A DNA stretch of 43,188 bases from Singulisphaera sp. GP187 (GTDB taxonomy: Bacteria > Planctomycetota > Phycisphaerae > Phycisphaerales > SM1A02), in contig CAMBWI010000016.1 of NCBI GenBank assembly GCA_945871445.1, positions 1-43,188 on the forward strand, in the 5' to 3' direction. Every line of letters starts with the position of its first letter. Position 1 is the first letter of the stretch. A program made the position numbers and the translations under genes. The notes beneath the pieces were generated by a model. That model searched no databases and had not been told where the DNA came from. It worked only from the letters and a program-made list of their open reading frames with translations. Positions 17,561 through 25,327 of this stretch are shown here, piece by piece.

Positions 17561-18895
17561 TCACGATTTCGTACTCTCCGATGATCCAAATCCAAGAATG
17601 TTGTCTGCCGCCGCTTCGCTGCGCTGATCAGTTGCAAGCGGAACATCTGGTCCGCCGCCAAGCAATGCATCGACCACAGCTCCGTCTTCAGCCCGCAGCC
17701 GTTCTGCTGCAGTTCGCTCGAGTTGCATTTCTTCAGCGACGACTTTGGCACGAGCTGCGCAAGCATCAACCACCTTGGTCGCTAATTCCTCAGTCATCCC
17801 ACAATCGGAGACCAAACTTGTTTCGCCGATTTCTTCAACATCGAAGACGCTGATCATGCCAAGAGCGCCCATGCGATCAAGCATTTCATCCGTTGCGCCT
17901 TCAACTGATTTCACAGCGGCCTGCAAAGTCTGCAATCCCTTTTCCAATTCTGGCGGAGTCAAGATGTCGACATCCCACCCAGTCAATCGCGCAGCAAGTC
18001 GCACGTTCTGTCCGCGACGACCGATTGCAAGCGACAACTGATCATCGCGAACGATGATCGTCGCTCGACCAAGTTCGAAGCACAGGCTGACTTCTTCAAC
18101 TTCAGCAGGCTTGAGCGCATTGGAGATCAGCACTTGACTCGACTCATTCCAACGAACAATGTCGATTTTCTCGCCACCAAGTTCGTCGACGATATTTCGA
18201 ATGCGCGAACCTCGAACGCCGACACAAGCGCCAACAGCATCCACTTTCGTATCGACTGAAGAAACCGCCAATTTCGTGCGGAATCCGGGTTCGCGAGACA
18301 TCGCTTTAATTTCAATCGTTCGCTCTGCAACTTCTGGAACTTCAGACTCAAAGAGTCGACGAATAAAATCCGGATGCGCACGACTCATCACGATTTTTAC
18401 CTGACTGCCCGCATCGCGGACATCAAGAAGTATGCAACGAACTCGATCGCCCGCTTGAAATTGCTCGCCCGGAATCTGCTCACTTTTGGGCATAAAACCT
18501 TCGGTGCGATCCAACTGCACGATCAATGCATTGCCTTCGTAACGCTGCGCAACGCCTGTAACAAGTTCGCCCTGACGCTTGGAATATTCTTCAAGAAGCG
18601 AAACGCGTTCGTTTTCTCGGAATCGCTGAATCATCACCTGCTTGAAAGTTTGCGCTGGAATGCGCCCCAAACTTTCCAGCGGAATAACTTCGCGGGTCTG
18701 ATCTTCATTATTGCGCCAAAGAGAAATGTTGCCCGCAAGGCGGTCGATCTCACAGCCGAATTCATCTGGATCCTCGGAATTAAAGTGTTTTCGCGCAGCA
18801 CTGACCATAGCCAGTTCGAGATCTTGAACCAAAAGTTCACGGTCGATATTTCGATCACGGGCAACGGAGTCGAGCAGTCGGATGATGTCATTCAT
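17561..18895 (-). CDS. nusA: Transcription termination/antitermination factor NusA
   Basis: 444-aa RNA-polymerase-associated factor. N-terminal RNAP-binding domain (1-~125), S1 domain (about 128-198, 'GVAQRYEGNALIVQLDRTEGFMP' split over strand 1-3), KH1 (about 228-285, 'CVGVRGSRIRNIVDELGGEKIDIV' region) and KH2 (about 295-350, 'LSLAIGRRGQNVRLAARLTGW' region). A helical HhH-like C-terminal segment (about 365-415) replaces the E. coli AR repeats. ATG 18895 has GAAAGGA about 8 nt upstream. The gene lies behind a ~300-nt leader with its own promoter and an intrinsic terminator 32 nt upstream of the start; because NusA enhances pausing and termination, autoregulation through that terminator is plausible (inference). 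Confidence 0.96.
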   Translation of the reverse strand: MNDIIRLLDSVARDRNIDRELLVQDLELAMVSAARKHFNSEDPDEFGCEIDRLAGNISLWRNNEDQTREVIPLESLGRIPAQTFKQVMIQRFRENERVSLLEEYSKRQGELVTGVAQRYEGNALIVQLDRTEGFMPKSEQIPGEQFQAGDRVRCILLDVRDAGSQVKIVMSRAHPDFIRRLFESEVPEVAERTIEIKAMSREPGFRTKLAVSSVDTKVDAVGACVGVRGSRIRNIVDELGGEKIDIVRWNESSQVLISNALKPAEVEEVSLCFELGRATIIVRDDQLSLAIGRRGQNVRLAARLTGWDVDILTPPELEKGLQTLQAAVKSVEGATDEMLDRMGALGMISVFDVEEIGETSLVSDCGMTEELATKVVDACAARAKVVAEEMQLERTAAERLRAEDGAVVDALLGGGPDVPLATDQRSEAAADNILGFGSSESTKS

Positions 18896-18927
18896 TTGAG
18901 ATGTCCTTTCGAATTGTCACCGCGAAT

Positions 18928-18964
18928 AAAAAAGGTCATGATCGCCGCGGTAGCGTTCATGACC
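18928..18964 (-). terminator. Intrinsic terminator in the nusA leader
   Basis: On the leftward strand GGTCATGA pairs perfectly with TCATGACC (8 bp; the 15-nt loop can form three more G-C pairs, CGC/GCG), followed directly by six T. The opposite strand has no T-tract, so it acts only toward nusA. It ends 32 nt before the nusA ATG and just upstream of its SD. That position suggests attenuation of the nusA-infB cluster or the 3' end of a separate short leader transcript. Confidence 0.8.
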
Positions 18965-19194
18965 CGTCCGACTGCGCTCGGTTGGTCAATCAACCCATAA
19001 GGGTCTCCGACCAAGCGATCGCCTTTGCCGAAACAAAACGCAGATGGACGCCAAAATGCGTCATAAGCGGTTTCGGACTGCCGATTCGATACGATTCCAA
19101 AAAATACGATGAAACAATTTCGTAGACATGGTCGTTCTCATAGCGCAGCTGAACAAAGGACGGACGGGCACCCGTGGAGGCCATCCCCACAGGA
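18965..19194 (-). ncRNA. Structured nusA leader RNA (candidate cis-regulatory element)
   Basis: The region between the promoter (19201-19229) and the terminator holds nested hairpins. TTGGTC (19014-19009) pairs with GACCAA (18987-18982) around an inner ACCC-TTAT-GGGT hairpin (19004-18993). Next is CCGA/TCGG (18981-18968). A long-range 8-bp pairing, CCCGTCCG (19168-19161) with CGGACGGG (18970-18963), would close the whole leader; it overlaps the first two bases of the terminator stem and so could compete with it. No known riboswitch class is recognised. The boundaries are estimated from the predicted start site. Confidence 0.5.
18990..19184 (-). CDS. Possible 64-aa leader ORF upstream of nusA
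   Basis: An open frame begins at ATG 19184, about 10 nt after the predicted transcription start, and stops at 18990 inside the leader hairpin. The product (MASTGARPSFVQLRYENDHV...) has no recognised family, signal or membrane segment. There is no well-spaced SD, though GGGG abuts the ATG, so translation would be nearly leaderless. It may be a small protein with its own terminator, a regulatory leader peptide, or a chance frame in structured RNA. A GTG at 19238 in the same frame lies upstream of the promoter and is rejected. Low confidence. Confidence 0.3.
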   Translation of the reverse strand: MASTGARPSFVQLRYENDHVYEIVSSYFLESYRIGSPKPLMTHFGVHLRFVSAKAIAWSETLMG

Positions 19195-19200
19195 AGGTCG

Positions 19201-19229
19201 ATTATAGCGTGACAGATGCTTTTTTTCAA
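19201..19229 (-). promoter_or_regulatory. Sigma-70-type promoter for the nusA cluster
   Basis: On the leftward strand: -35 TTGAAA (19224-19229), exact 17-bp spacer, -10 TATAAT (19201-19206, consensus). Predicted start about 19194. It is the best housekeeping promoter seen in the window. The -35 is only 13 bp from the dsbD start on the other strand, so divergent transcription may be mutually constrained. Confidence 0.8.
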
Positions 19230-19242
19230 GTCAAACACCTAT

Positions 19243-21216
19243 ATGAAGCGACGATTCGCTCATAGGATGCTGAAAATGCGCATGGCAGTTTTCATTTTCT
19301 TCGTAGCGATTTGCATTGGAACATCGGCCATGACGCAGAGCGGGGTTCGAGATTCCGCCGATGTAGTCAAAATTCAGGTGATTCCTGCAATGCAAGATGT
19401 TGCGCCTGGATCGGATCTCCCCGTTGCAATCGTGCTTGAAATCAGCCCTGGCTGGCACATTTGGACCAACGATCGCCTTGGGAAGGATGATGCGGCAAAT
19501 GGGATTGCGCAGTTTGATGGCGCTGTCTTCACTTCGATTCAAGCATCAAATGCGTGGGATGTTGTGCGCGCTGCGAGCGCAGTTCAAGCGGAGTGGCTGA
19601 CGACGAAACCGAATGATCCATTCATCCACGTTCGCGCGCAGTGGCCTGAATTCCACCCAGTGAAAGCCGATGTTGGCGATGGCATTCAAACCTATCCAGT
19701 CTTTGAAGGAGAGGCGGTCATCTTCGTTCCCTTTTCAATCGCACCAAATGCGCCACTCGGTCCACAAACGGTTGTTTTCAAAATCGAATTTCAGGCATGC
19801 ACTGCGACAACTTGCGTTGCTCCTTCGACTGTCGAAGTATCAATGCAAGTTCAAGTCAAAGCCGGTACGGCCAGCAGTGCCCCCCCCGCTGTTTTTTCGC
19901 GTTTCGATGCTGAAATTTTTTCGCAGATCCACTCGGGAAATGCTCCTTCGGCGATCATCCAGTTTGATTTCTTCGGCTACAGTTTTTCTGTCGATCCAAA
20001 TGGAGGCGGATTCTTCCTTGTCTTGTTTATCGCAGCCCTTGGTGGATTGCTGCTCAACTTCACTCCGTGCGTTTTACCTGTGATTCCCCTGAAAATCATG
20101 GGACTTTCGCGCATCGCTGGAAATCGAAAACGATGCTTGATCTTGGGCGCTGCACTCTCGATCGGAGTGATCGTCTTCTGGATCTGCTTGGGACTTGCGG
20201 TCGCTCTGATCAGTGGTTTCTCGACCGCCAGCCAACTCTTTCAATATCCACTCTTCACGGTCACCGTTGGATTGATCATCGCATTGATGGCTGTGGGAAT
20301 GTGTGGGTTCTTTTCGATTCAACTTCCACAATCAATCGCAGGCATTGATTTTCGACACGACACGATCGTTGGTTCGATTGGATTCGGAGTCATGACTGCA
20401 GTGCTGTCGACTCCTTGCACTGCGCCATTGATGGGTGCCGCCGCAGCATGGGCGGCGACTCAAAATCCATTCGTTGTCTTCTTTGTTTTCGGATCCATCG
20501 GATTTGGAATGGCGTTGCCGTATTTCATACTCAGCGCATTTCCCAAACTTGTCAGCCACGTTCCAAAGAGTGGTCCTGCGAGCGATGTCGTGAAACAGAC
20601 CATGGGACTTCTGCTCTTGGCCGCAGCTGCATATTTCGTCGGTGCCGGCATGGCTGGATTTCTGGTTTCGCCGCCAAATCCTCCCACCAATGACTATTGG
20701 TGGATTGTGTCAGCGCTGGGAACAATCGCAGGTCTTTGGTTATGTTGGCGCACGCTGAAACTGACTAAAAGTGCGAAATTCCGTTGCATTTTTGGATCTT
20801 TAGGAGTTGCCATTGCACTCTTCAGTGCCACAATCGGATTTCAATTTACCGATGACGGCAAGATCAACTGGGTGTTCTATACACCTGCGCGTCTAGAAAA
20901 TGTGCTCAAGAGCGGCGATGCAGTCATGATCGATTTCACTGCTGAATGGTGTTTGAATTGTAAAACTCTCGAGAAGACAGTTCTCGAAAGTTCAGCCGTT
21001 CTTGCACGACTCAATGCAGGCGGCATTCAATCGGTCAAGGTTGATCTGACAGGAAACAATGTTGAAGGGCGAGCATTGTTGAAGAAGTACGATCGAGTGA
21101 CGATTCCCCTTCTTGTCATTCTGACTGCTGACGGGCAAGAGATTTTCAAAAGCGACGCATACACCCCTTCCGAAGTTGTGAACGCGATCAACAATGCAAC
21201 CAGTCAAAAACCATAA
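19243..21216 (+). CDS. dsbD: DsbD-family thiol:disulfide interchange protein
   Basis: Moves reducing power from cytoplasmic thioredoxin across the inner membrane to periplasmic thiol pathways (DsbC/cytochrome c maturation). About 657 aa in the classic three domains. After a signal sequence there is an N-terminal DsbD-alpha-like domain (about 45-215) with a Cys pair in 'ACTATTCVAP'. The CcdA-type membrane domain (about 250-520) has redox cysteines in 'FTPCVLPVIPLK' and 'STPCTAPLMG'. The C-terminal thioredoxin domain has C570 and C573 in 'AEWCLNCKTLE'. Starts ATG 19243, 19267 and 19276 are possible; 19276 has AGGA 8 nt upstream. It is divergent from the nusA promoter and followed after 21 nt by the DUF4286 gene. 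Confidence 0.92.
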   Translation: MKRRFAHRMLKMRMAVFIFFVAICIGTSAMTQSGVRDSADVVKIQVIPAMQDVAPGSDLPVAIVLEISPGWHIWTNDRLGKDDAANGIAQFDGAVFTSIQASNAWDVVRAASAVQAEWLTTKPNDPFIHVRAQWPEFHPVKADVGDGIQTYPVFEGEAVIFVPFSIAPNAPLGPQTVVFKIEFQACTATTCVAPSTVEVSMQVQVKAGTASSAPPAVFSRFDAEIFSQIHSGNAPSAIIQFDFFGYSFSVDPNGGGFFLVLFIAALGGLLLNFTPCVLPVIPLKIMGLSRIAGNRKRCLILGAALSIGVIVFWICLGLAVALISGFSTASQLFQYPLFTVTVGLIIALMAVGMCGFFSIQLPQSIAGIDFRHDTIVGSIGFGVMTAVLSTPCTAPLMGAAAAWAATQNPFVVFFVFGSIGFGMALPYFILSAFPKLVSHVPKSGPASDVVKQTMGLLLLAAAAYFVGAGMAGFLVSPPNPPTNDYWWIVSALGTIAGLWLCWRTLKLTKSAKFRCIFGSLGVAIALFSATIGFQFTDDGKINWVFYTPARLENVLKSGDAVMIDFTAEWCLNCKTLEKTVLESSAVLARLNAGGIQSVKVDLTGNNVEGRALLKKYDRVTIPLLVILTADGQEIFKSDAYTPSEVVNAINNATSQKP

Positions 21217-21237
21217 TCCGCTTTCGAAAACCAATTC

Positions 21238-21546
21238 ATGTCTTTTCGATACACCGTCACTCTGACTTTTACAGACCCTTCGATTGCCGTTGAGTGGTTG
21301 GCTTGGATGCGCGATGAGCATGTTGCGCACGTCCTGCAGGCGGGAGCGCAGAGTGCAGAAATCATCAAAATGGACGGGGTTTTCGTTCGTTGCGAGGCAA
21401 GATATTCATTTGCTTCCCGTGCAGAATTTGATCGCTATGTTCGCGATCACGCCCCTCGATTGCGTGAAGAAGGGCTTCGTCATTTTCCAACGACACGCGG
21501 AATTCAATACGAGCGAAGTTGTGGCGAAGTCATTGTTCGTGCTTGA
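21238..21546 (+). CDS. DUF4286-family protein
   Basis: 102-aa cytoplasmic protein resembling DUF4286: 'YTVTLTFTDPSIAVEWLAWMRDEHVAHVL' over the first strand and helix and 'FDRYVRDHAPRLREEGLRHFP' in the C-terminal helix. The fold is probably ferredoxin-like dimeric alpha/beta barrel. No function is known for the family. It is 21 nt downstream of dsbD and probably cotranscribed. It is separated by a single base from the end of the convergent O-antigen-ligase gene; no terminator is visible there. Confidence 0.8.
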   Translation: MSFRYTVTLTFTDPSIAVEWLAWMRDEHVAHVLQAGAQSAEIIKMDGVFVRCEARYSFASRAEFDRYVRDHAPRLREEGLRHFPTTRGIQYERSCGEVIVRA

Positions 21547-21547
21547 G

Positions 21548-23788
21548 TCATTTCAGTTCCAGCATTTCTTTTTCGATCCACGCCCGTCGATCCACAGAAA
21601 ACTGTCGCAGTGGATCGAACAGATATGTTTCGTTGGATTCGAGCGCAGTTTGGAGTGCAGCGAGTGCGCCAGGACGATCGCCCAACTGCTTCAGTACCTC
21701 CGCCAAGCGCAACCAACTTTCAGAGTGTCGTCCATTGATTGCGAGCAGTTTTCGCAGCGCATCCCGAGCTGCTCCCCAAGAGCCACTCGAGATTTCTGCT
21801 TCGCGAATCGCAATCGTCGAGATCAATAAGCGTGCGTCGAATTGACTTGACCCGAACTCTTCCACGCTCTGAGCAGATTCGCGCCCATCGCGAAGCCATT
21901 TCGCAGCTTCCATTGGAAGCGGATCACACGAAGCGGCTGCTTGCCATTGCTGCGCTGCTCGGATTGCATACGCAGTTCTTCGAGGCCATATTTCAGCTGC
22001 TTGCGCAAGAAACTCTCCTGCACTCGCTCGAGATGCAGCGAGTTTCTCGCTCGAATTTTTCTGCGCTCCTTCGTTCAATCGAATTGCTCCTTGCAAAGCG
22101 AGTTGGTCTTGCCGAACGACTGCCGGAGAAACTATAAAAACTATTCCAAGTGCAACTGCGAGGAAAATGAATGCAAAACTCGCAAGAACAATGCGAGTTG
22201 ATCGTATTTCTTTCATGGTGCCGACAGAATCTATTGGCGTTGTGTCGCTCTCGAATGCTGAACGATTCCACCACGCCGATACGCCCAAGACCATCCACGC
22301 CCAAAGTGCGCTTCCAGGAAGCCAGAAAACCATGTCGATTTGTCCATGCGTCATGACAACTCCAGCAAGTCCGCACAGTCCAATTGCGACGGCACGATCT
22401 GCAGAGGCTTTCCCATTTTCCATGATCTTGACGACAGCCCATGCCGTGACCGATCCTGCGGCAATACCTGCAAATCTCCAAGCAAATCCAATGGAATCTA
22501 ATGTGGGCGATTCGAAGACAATCGAGATAATCGATGAAAAAACAACCGTCGCAATGGAAAGTTCGATCAATCCATCGACTGGAACCGATCGGAAATCATC
22601 ATCTTTCATTGCGGAATGATTTGGTACTCGTGGGGCAGAACACCACGCGAGAAAGAGTTGCAATACAACAATTCCAATTCCAGCAAGACCAAATGCGATC
22701 ATCCAATCTGCGAATGCGCCATGCGCGCTTTCAACTTCTTCAACACAATACACTGGTCGAAATTGCACAAACGAAGATTGGAATCCGGCTGGGCCCACAC
22801 CAATCCACGGCGCTGACAGAATGGTTTTTACACCACCAACAAGGTAATACCAGCGGAACAGCAGACTTTGTTCGCCCCACTCGAGCCCAATCATTCCGCG
22901 CAAAATGATTCCACCAATTGCGATGAGAGGCAATGCGACAAGAAGTGGACGAGTCAAGTGTGTCCAGCGACGGGCCACGACACTCATGACCAATCCCAAA
23001 GCCAATGCACCCACTCCGCCTTTGGAACCACTCGCGATAACAAGACCTGCGCAAAGAAATGCGCAGAACCACATCCATGAACGAGCGGCGGCAACTCCGC
23101 GCCCAATCGCAACATTTGCCATCAATACTGCGGTCCCAGCTGCAACTGTCGCAAAGACATTTGTAAATCCAAACCAACCCGTTGCTTCATTCTGAAAAAG
23201 TCGACGTTCATACGACAATGCTTGCGGCGAATTTGGCAGCCATCCTTGCGACTTCAAAAAAGAATCTTGGTTCTGCATGTAAAACTCAACTGTCGAAATG
23301 TGCTCGGTAGTCAACTGCGCAACGCCTCGCACGCACATAACCACCGCAATTCCTGCCAGTGATGCGACGATCATTCGCCGCAAGAAAATTGCGGAGTGTC
23401 CATCATTCTGTGCGAGCAATGCCAGAGCGATTGCAATTCCTGCAACCCATGTCGATCCTCGCCACAATTGTTCCGCATCTCTTGCCCCATGAAAAAATGC
23501 AATTGCGATTGCAGGCAAGCATGCGATTGCGATCAAGATCCAATTCCAACCGATCGCTCTTTGTGAAAGCATCCGCCGAAGAAGCAGCCACGACGCGCAC
23601 CCAAATGCCAAAGCATCCAGCCGGAGACTTTCGGCTGGAGTTGCGCCGATAAATTGCGAAGCATCGATTGCGGGATCCATATCGAAGATCGGCAGGGATG
23701 AGAAGGCGATCATGACTCTTGTGACAGCGGCGACCACGATTGCGCCAAAGGCAAGTCGATCAACCAGAGGTACTGCATTGCGATTCAT
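21548..23788 (-). CDS. O-antigen ligase/polymerase-like (Wzy_C) membrane protein with TPR tail
   Basis: 746-aa integral membrane protein, about 12 or more helices. The Wzy_C landmark is present: cytoplasmic/periplasmic loop 'ASGSKGGVGALALGL', then 'GVGPAGFQSSFVQFRP' and 'SAHGAFADWMIAFGLAGIG', with the His and Arg expected near the large periplasmic loop of WaaL/Wzy enzymes. The C-terminal ~120 residues contain TPR-like helices ('SWLRLAEVLKQLGDRPGALAALQTAL' region). It probably transfers or polymerises undecaprenyl-linked glycans on the periplasmic face. Its ATG is 23 nt from that of the divergent LOG gene, and its stop is 2 nt from that of the convergent DUF4286 gene. Confidence 0.82.
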   Translation of the reverse strand: MNRNAVPLVDRLAFGAIVVAAVTRVMIAFSSLPIFDMDPAIDASQFIGATPAESLRLDALAFGCASWLLLRRMLSQRAIGWNWILIAIACLPAIAIAFFHGARDAEQLWRGSTWVAGIAIALALLAQNDGHSAIFLRRMIVASLAGIAVVMCVRGVAQLTTEHISTVEFYMQNQDSFLKSQGWLPNSPQALSYERRLFQNEATGWFGFTNVFATVAAGTAVLMANVAIGRGVAAARSWMWFCAFLCAGLVIASGSKGGVGALALGLVMSVVARRWTHLTRPLLVALPLIAIGGIILRGMIGLEWGEQSLLFRWYYLVGGVKTILSAPWIGVGPAGFQSSFVQFRPVYCVEEVESAHGAFADWMIAFGLAGIGIVVLQLFLAWCSAPRVPNHSAMKDDDFRSVPVDGLIELSIATVVFSSIISIVFESPTLDSIGFAWRFAGIAAGSVTAWAVVKIMENGKASADRAVAIGLCGLAGVVMTHGQIDMVFWLPGSALWAWMVLGVSAWWNRSAFESDTTPIDSVGTMKEIRSTRIVLASFAFIFLAVALGIVFIVSPAVVRQDQLALQGAIRLNEGAQKNSSEKLAASRASAGEFLAQAAEIWPRRTAYAIRAAQQWQAAASCDPLPMEAAKWLRDGRESAQSVEEFGSSQFDARLLISTIAIREAEISSGSWGAARDALRKLLAINGRHSESWLRLAEVLKQLGDRPGALAALQTALESNETYLFDPLRQFSVDRRAWIEKEMLELK

Positions 23789-23806
23789 CGTCCACTATCG
23801 TATAAG
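23778..23806 (+). promoter_or_regulatory. Promoter for LOG, predicting a leaderless mRNA
   Basis: -35 TTGCGA (23778-23783), 17-bp spacer, -10 TATAAG (23801-23806). The ATG of the LOG gene is at 23812, where transcription should begin, so the mRNA would start at or next to its start codon. No SD exists. The -35 lies inside the start of the divergent O-antigen-ligase gene. Confidence 0.6.
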
Positions 23807-23811
23807 AACAT

Positions 23812-24435
23812 ATGAATTCGCCTGTCCTTCGCCCGCCCATCACCGTGTACTGCGCCAGCGCACGCGGAATCAACCCAGAGTTTCTCGCTGCTGCACGAAT
23901 GTTTGGCGAAGCGCTTGGCGAATCGGGGATGAATTTGGTGTATGGCGGCGGCGGAATTGGATTGATGGGTGAAGTGGCTCGAAGCGCGCAAAAATCTGGA
24001 GCGCATGTCACTGGCATTATCACAGATCAATTTCTTCACCTCGAACAAGGTTGGACTGGCTGCGACGAAATGATTGTGGTCGATTCGATGCGAGAAAGAA
24101 AGCGTCAACTTGAGGAGCGCGGCGCAGGATTCGCAATTTTGGCCGGAGGTCTTGGAACATGGGAAGAGTTTTTCGAAACATTCGTAGGCCGCGTCATCGG
24201 GCGACATTCCAAACCAATTGGACTACTCAACACAAATGGATTTGCAGATCCACTTTGGGAACTTGTCAGTCATGGAGTCGATCATGGATTCGTTCGCAGC
24301 GCCGCTCGAGAATTGATGTGGATGGAATCGGATCCTCACACACTTGCCAAGCGATTGCATGTCGCGATGACAACTCTCGCTGCAGAAGTTCACGACCCGA
24401 AGATTTTTCTTCCAATGCACGGACCGGAAGTATGA
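23812..24435 (+). CDS. LOG-family (TIGR00730) nucleoside-5'-monophosphate phosphoribohydrolase-like protein
   Basis: 207-aa Rossmann-fold protein of the LOG/lysine-decarboxylase-like family. 'CASARGINPEF', 'NLVYGGGGIGLMGEVARSA', 'RKRQLEERGAGFAILAGGLGTWEEFFE' (two halves of the active site) and 'KPIGLLNTNGF' match. The canonical PGGxGTxxE has Ala for Pro here (AGGLGTWEE). Members release ribose-5-phosphate from AMP or cytokinin ribotides; many bacterial ones are of unknown purpose. ATG 23812 is at the predicted transcription start. The stop overlaps an ATG (ATGA) that begins the mini-ORF relay leading into lpxI. Confidence 0.88.
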   Translation: MNSPVLRPPITVYCASARGINPEFLAAARMFGEALGESGMNLVYGGGGIGLMGEVARSAQKSGAHVTGIITDQFLHLEQGWTGCDEMIVVDSMRERKRQLEERGAGFAILAGGLGTWEEFFETFVGRVIGRHSKPIGLLNTNGFADPLWELVSHGVDHGFVRSAARELMWMESDPHTLAKRLHVAMTTLAAEVHDPKIFLPMHGPEV

Positions 24436-24478
24436 ACGGAAAACAAGTATGAACGGAAAACAAGAATGAAGAGCGAAC
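24428..24478 (+). repeat. 17-bp tandem duplication forming an ATGA relay between LOG and lpxI
   Basis: AAGTATGAACGGAAAAC occurs twice head to tail (24428-24444, 24445-24461); 24462-24478 is a degenerate third copy that contains the lpxI start. Because 17 is not a multiple of 3, each copy makes a new stop/start overlap. The LOG stop overlaps ATG 24432. That opens a 6-codon ORF (MNGKQV) whose stop overlaps ATG 24449, which opens another (MNGKQE) whose stop overlaps the lpxI ATG 24466. Each copy also has GGA 8 nt before the next ATG as a weak SD. Confidence 0.85.
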
Positions 24479-25311
24479 ATTCACTTCCAATGCAAGTTGG
24501 CATGATCGCAGGCAGTGGGTTGCTTCCGATCTTGGTTGCAGACGGAATTCGCGCCACGGGTCGAAAAGTGGTTTGTATAGGTCTTCGAGACCAATTTGAC
24601 CCTGCCCTTCCAGGTCACTGCGACGTCTTTTCTACTGCTGGCGTGCTGCAAATCGGTAAATGGATCCGAGTTCTCCGGCGGGCAAAAATTGAAGAAACGG
24701 TCATGGTGGGTCGTGTCGGCAAGGCGAGGATGTACGAGCCTTTTCGACTTCTTCGCCAATTGCCCGATCTTCGGGCGGCTCTGCTTTACTATCGTCGGCT
24801 GAGGTTCGATCGACGAAGTCACGTGCTGCTCAGCGCGGTCGCCGATGAACTTGCAACAAGCGGAGTACGACTCATCGATTCGACCACATACATACCCGAA
24901 CATCTGGCAACGATTGGCTTGATGGGAAAAGTGAAATTGTCTGCCGTGCAACAACGCGATGTCGAATTTGCATGGCCGATGTTGCGTTCGATTGCAAATC
25001 TTGGAGTTGGTCAAGCGATCACTGTGCGTGAATGCGATGTCATCGCCGTTGAAGCAATGGAAGGAACGGATGCAATGATCGATCGATCTGCGCAACTTTG
25101 CAGAACTGGCGGATGGGCTTTATTGAAAACTGCACATGATTCCCACGACATGCGAGCGGATGTTCCAACCGTTGGTGTTCCAACTCTCGAAAGGCTTGCG
25201 AATGCTGGAGGTCGAATGCTTGTGCTTGGTGCGGGGAGAGTCATCATGCTTGAAAAACCTCGAATGATCGAAGTTGCCGACCGACTGGGCATCGCCCTTC
25301 TTGGGGTGTGA
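24466..25311 (+). CDS. lpxI: UDP-2,3-diacylglucosamine diphosphatase LpxI
   Basis: Lipid A biosynthesis: hydrolyses UDP-2,3-diacylglucosamine to lipid X and UMP at the membrane face. It is the DUF1009 alternative to LpxH. 281 aa, the usual length. The N-terminal half starts 'GMIAGSGLLPILVADGIRATG'; the catalytic C-terminal half has 'GVGQAITVRECDVIAVEAMEGTDAMIDR' around the conserved acidic site, 'LLKTAHDSHDMRADVPTVGVPT' and 'VLGAGRVIMLEK'. ATG 24466 fits the stop/start overlap with the preceding mini-ORF. The TlyA-like gene follows after 16 nt. Very secure; it implies the cell makes lipid A. Confidence 0.94.
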   Translation: MKSEHSLPMQVGMIAGSGLLPILVADGIRATGRKVVCIGLRDQFDPALPGHCDVFSTAGVLQIGKWIRVLRRAKIEETVMVGRVGKARMYEPFRLLRQLPDLRAALLYYRRLRFDRRSHVLLSAVADELATSGVRLIDSTTYIPEHLATIGLMGKVKLSAVQQRDVEFAWPMLRSIANLGVGQAITVRECDVIAVEAMEGTDAMIDRSAQLCRTGGWALLKTAHDSHDMRADVPTVGVPTLERLANAGGRMLVLGAGRVIMLEKPRMIEVADRLGIALLGV

Positions 25312-25327
25312 ATCTGAGAGAGAATTC

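Noticed and set aside
18901-19125. Plus-strand frame of 74 codons in the nusA leader
   Set aside because: Opposite to a strong leftward promoter and terminator, no SD or family, and it overlaps structured RNA.
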